From Riemerella anatipestifer_E (lineage in GTDB: Bacteria; Bacteroidota; Bacteroidia; Flavobacteriales; Weeksellaceae): a stretch of DNA of 64,000 nucleotides. Numbering within the stretch: position 1 is the stretch's first letter; each line of letters starts with the position of its first letter. The notes beneath the pieces were generated by a model, which was given only the letters and a program-made list of their open reading frames with translations, did no database searches and was not told the DNA's origin. The stretch covers positions 124,001-188,000 of the forward strand of contig NZ_LEKU01000005.1 in the NCBI RefSeq assembly GCF_009932355.1, given 5' to 3'. The translations under genes and the position numbers were made by a program. Shown here one piece after another: positions 62,961 to 64,000 of the stretch.

Positions 62961-64000
62961 ATGTTGGTAAAAGTTTACGGTAGTGCTATACATGGTGTTT
63001 CCGCACAAACCATTACAATAGAGGTTAATGTAGATCAAGGAGTAGGTTACCATTTAGTAGGGTTGCCAGACAATGCTATTAAGGAAAGTAGTCATAGAAT
63101 TTCCGCTGCACTTAAAAATGTAGGTTATAAATTGCCAGGGAAAAAAATTACCATAAATATGGCTCCTGCCGACCTCAGAAAAGAAGGTTCTGCTTATGAT
63201 TTAAGCATTGCGTTGGGGATTTTAGCTGCATCTGGTCAGATTATAGCTCCAGAGATAGAGCGGTATCTTATTATGGGAGAGCTTTCGTTAGATGGAGGTT
63301 TACAACCAATTAAAGGAGTGTTACCCATTGCAATAAAAGCAAGAGAAGAAGGTTTTAAAGGAATTATTTTACCGAAACAAAACACAAGAGAGGCTGCTAT
63401 TGTAAACGATTTGGAAGTTTATGGTATAGAAAACATCAAAGAAGTAATAGATTTTTTTAATGAGAACTATCCTTTAGAACCAACTAAAATCAATACACGA
63501 GAGGAATTTCATAAAAAAGTAAATCTTTTTCCGTTTGACTTTTCTGAAGTTAAAGGTCAAGAGACCGCTAAAAGAGCAATGGAAGTTGCGGCGGCAGGAG
63601 GACATAATATTATTCTCATTGGTCCGCCAGGAAGTGGTAAAACAATGTTAGCAAAACGGATTCCAAGTATTCTTCCTCCTTTAACATTGAAAGAAGCGCT
63701 GGAAACCACTAAAATACATTCCGTAGCAGGAAAGATGGGAGCAGAAGCTTCCCTTATGACCATCAGACCTTTTAGGTCGCCGCATCATACTATTTCCGAT
63801 GTAGCATTAGTAGGTGGCGGCAGTTATCCTCAACCTGGGGAAATTTCTTTGGCTCACAATGGGGTGTTATTTTTAGATGAGATGCCAGAGTTTAAAAGAA
63901 CCGTTCTAGAAGTTATGAGACAGCCTTTGGAGGATAGAGAAGTTACTATTTCTAGAGCTAAATTTACGGTAAACTATCCTGCTAGTTTTATGCTTGTGGC
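62961..64000 (+). CDS. comM: YifB/ComM-family Mg-chelatase-like ATPase, 5' part
   Basis: The frame starts at ATG 62961 and runs off the window, giving the first ~346 residues of a protein usually about 510 long. MLVKVYGSAIHGVSAQTITI, VGLPDNAIKESSHRI and NMAPADLRKEGSAYDL form the LonC-like N-terminal domain. GPPGSGKTMLAKR (about 223-235) is Walker A, FRSPHHTISD follows, and VLFLDEMPEF is Walker B. In other bacteria ComM is a hexameric helicase that helps branch migration during natural transformation. A near-consensus -7 box (TAAATTTA) lies about 20 bases upstream. Confidence 0.93.
   Translation, partial: MLVKVYGSAIHGVSAQTITIEVNVDQGVGYHLVGLPDNAIKESSHRISAALKNVGYKLPGKKITINMAPADLRKEGSAYDLSIALGILAASGQIIAPEIERYLIMGELSLDGGLQPIKGVLPIAIKAREEGFKGIILPKQNTREAAIVNDLEVYGIENIKEVIDFFNENYPLEPTKINTREEFHKKVNLFPFDFSEVKGQETAKRAMEVAAAGGHNIILIGPPGSGKTMLAKRIPSILPPLTLKEALETTKIHSVAGKMGAEASLMTIRPFRSPHHTISDVALVGGGSYPQPGEISLAHNGVLFLDEMPEFKRTVLEVMRQPLEDREVTISRAKFTVNYPASFMLV

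Overview
The window is chromosomal DNA of an AT-rich member of the Bacteroidota, class Flavobacteriia. It most resembles the Weeksellaceae (Riemerella/Chryseobacterium group). The evidence is a GldH-type gliding lipoprotein, a complete alternative complex III operon, many families largely confined to Bacteroidota (DUF4271, DUF4295, DUF4296, DUF6646), OmpP1/FadL and SprB-like secreted proteins, and promoters of the Bacteroidota TAnnTTTG (-7) type, often without a Shine-Dalgarno sequence. The genus is an inference.

Layout. 1-2.6 kb: end of gldH and a class A penicillin-binding protein. 2.8-11.9 kb: a SPOR protein divergent from actABCDEF, the quinol:cytochrome c oxidoreductase that replaces bc1; no oxidase genes follow it. 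12-21 kb: a lipoprotein, apt, a TPR membrane protein, ribH, a zinc metallopeptidase, a small basic secreted protein, an acyltransferase, DUF4271 plus hemD, and oligopeptidase B. 21.4-26 kb: rpmB, rpmG, a 49-residue DUF4295 gene, ftsY, a GlsB-type membrane protein and topA. 26-33.8 kb: an arginase-fold protein with degenerate metal site, then a short exopolysaccharide cluster (glycosyltransferase, EpsG-like polymerase, WecA-like initiator, Wza-like exporter, Wzc-like tyrosine kinase). 33.8-43.6 kb: mutS, DUF2809, a Dpm1-like transferase, DUF4296, tgt, a GC-rich repeat, an LptF/G permease, birA, rsfS and ftsH.

43.6-49.4 kb is the most accessory part. A NhaC-family transporter is read leftwards from a clear promoter through a compact RNA that resembles the core of a SAM-I (S-box) riboswitch but lacks the usual P4 and long P2. 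Divergent from it are a 971-residue secreted protein with SprB-like repeats and a 183-residue companion. Next come a truncated tyrosine-recombinase fragment and tRNA-Asn, which suggests an old integration site.

49.4-64 kb: rseP, a beta-barrel protein, a nitrilase-family amidase, a Cj0069-type ATP-grasp protein, uvrB (apparently leaderless), a Crp/Fnr regulator with a DinB-like protein, OmpP1/FadL and an SGNH lipoprotein, prs, rplY, a SprT-like protein, a mannose-1-phosphate guanylyltransferase, and the 5' part of a YifB/ComM ATPase that runs off the end.

The only stretch above 300 bases without an intact protein gene is 48754-49397. It holds a terminator, the recombinase remnant, tRNA-Asn and its terminator. 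No rRNA, CRISPR array or intact insertion sequence was seen.
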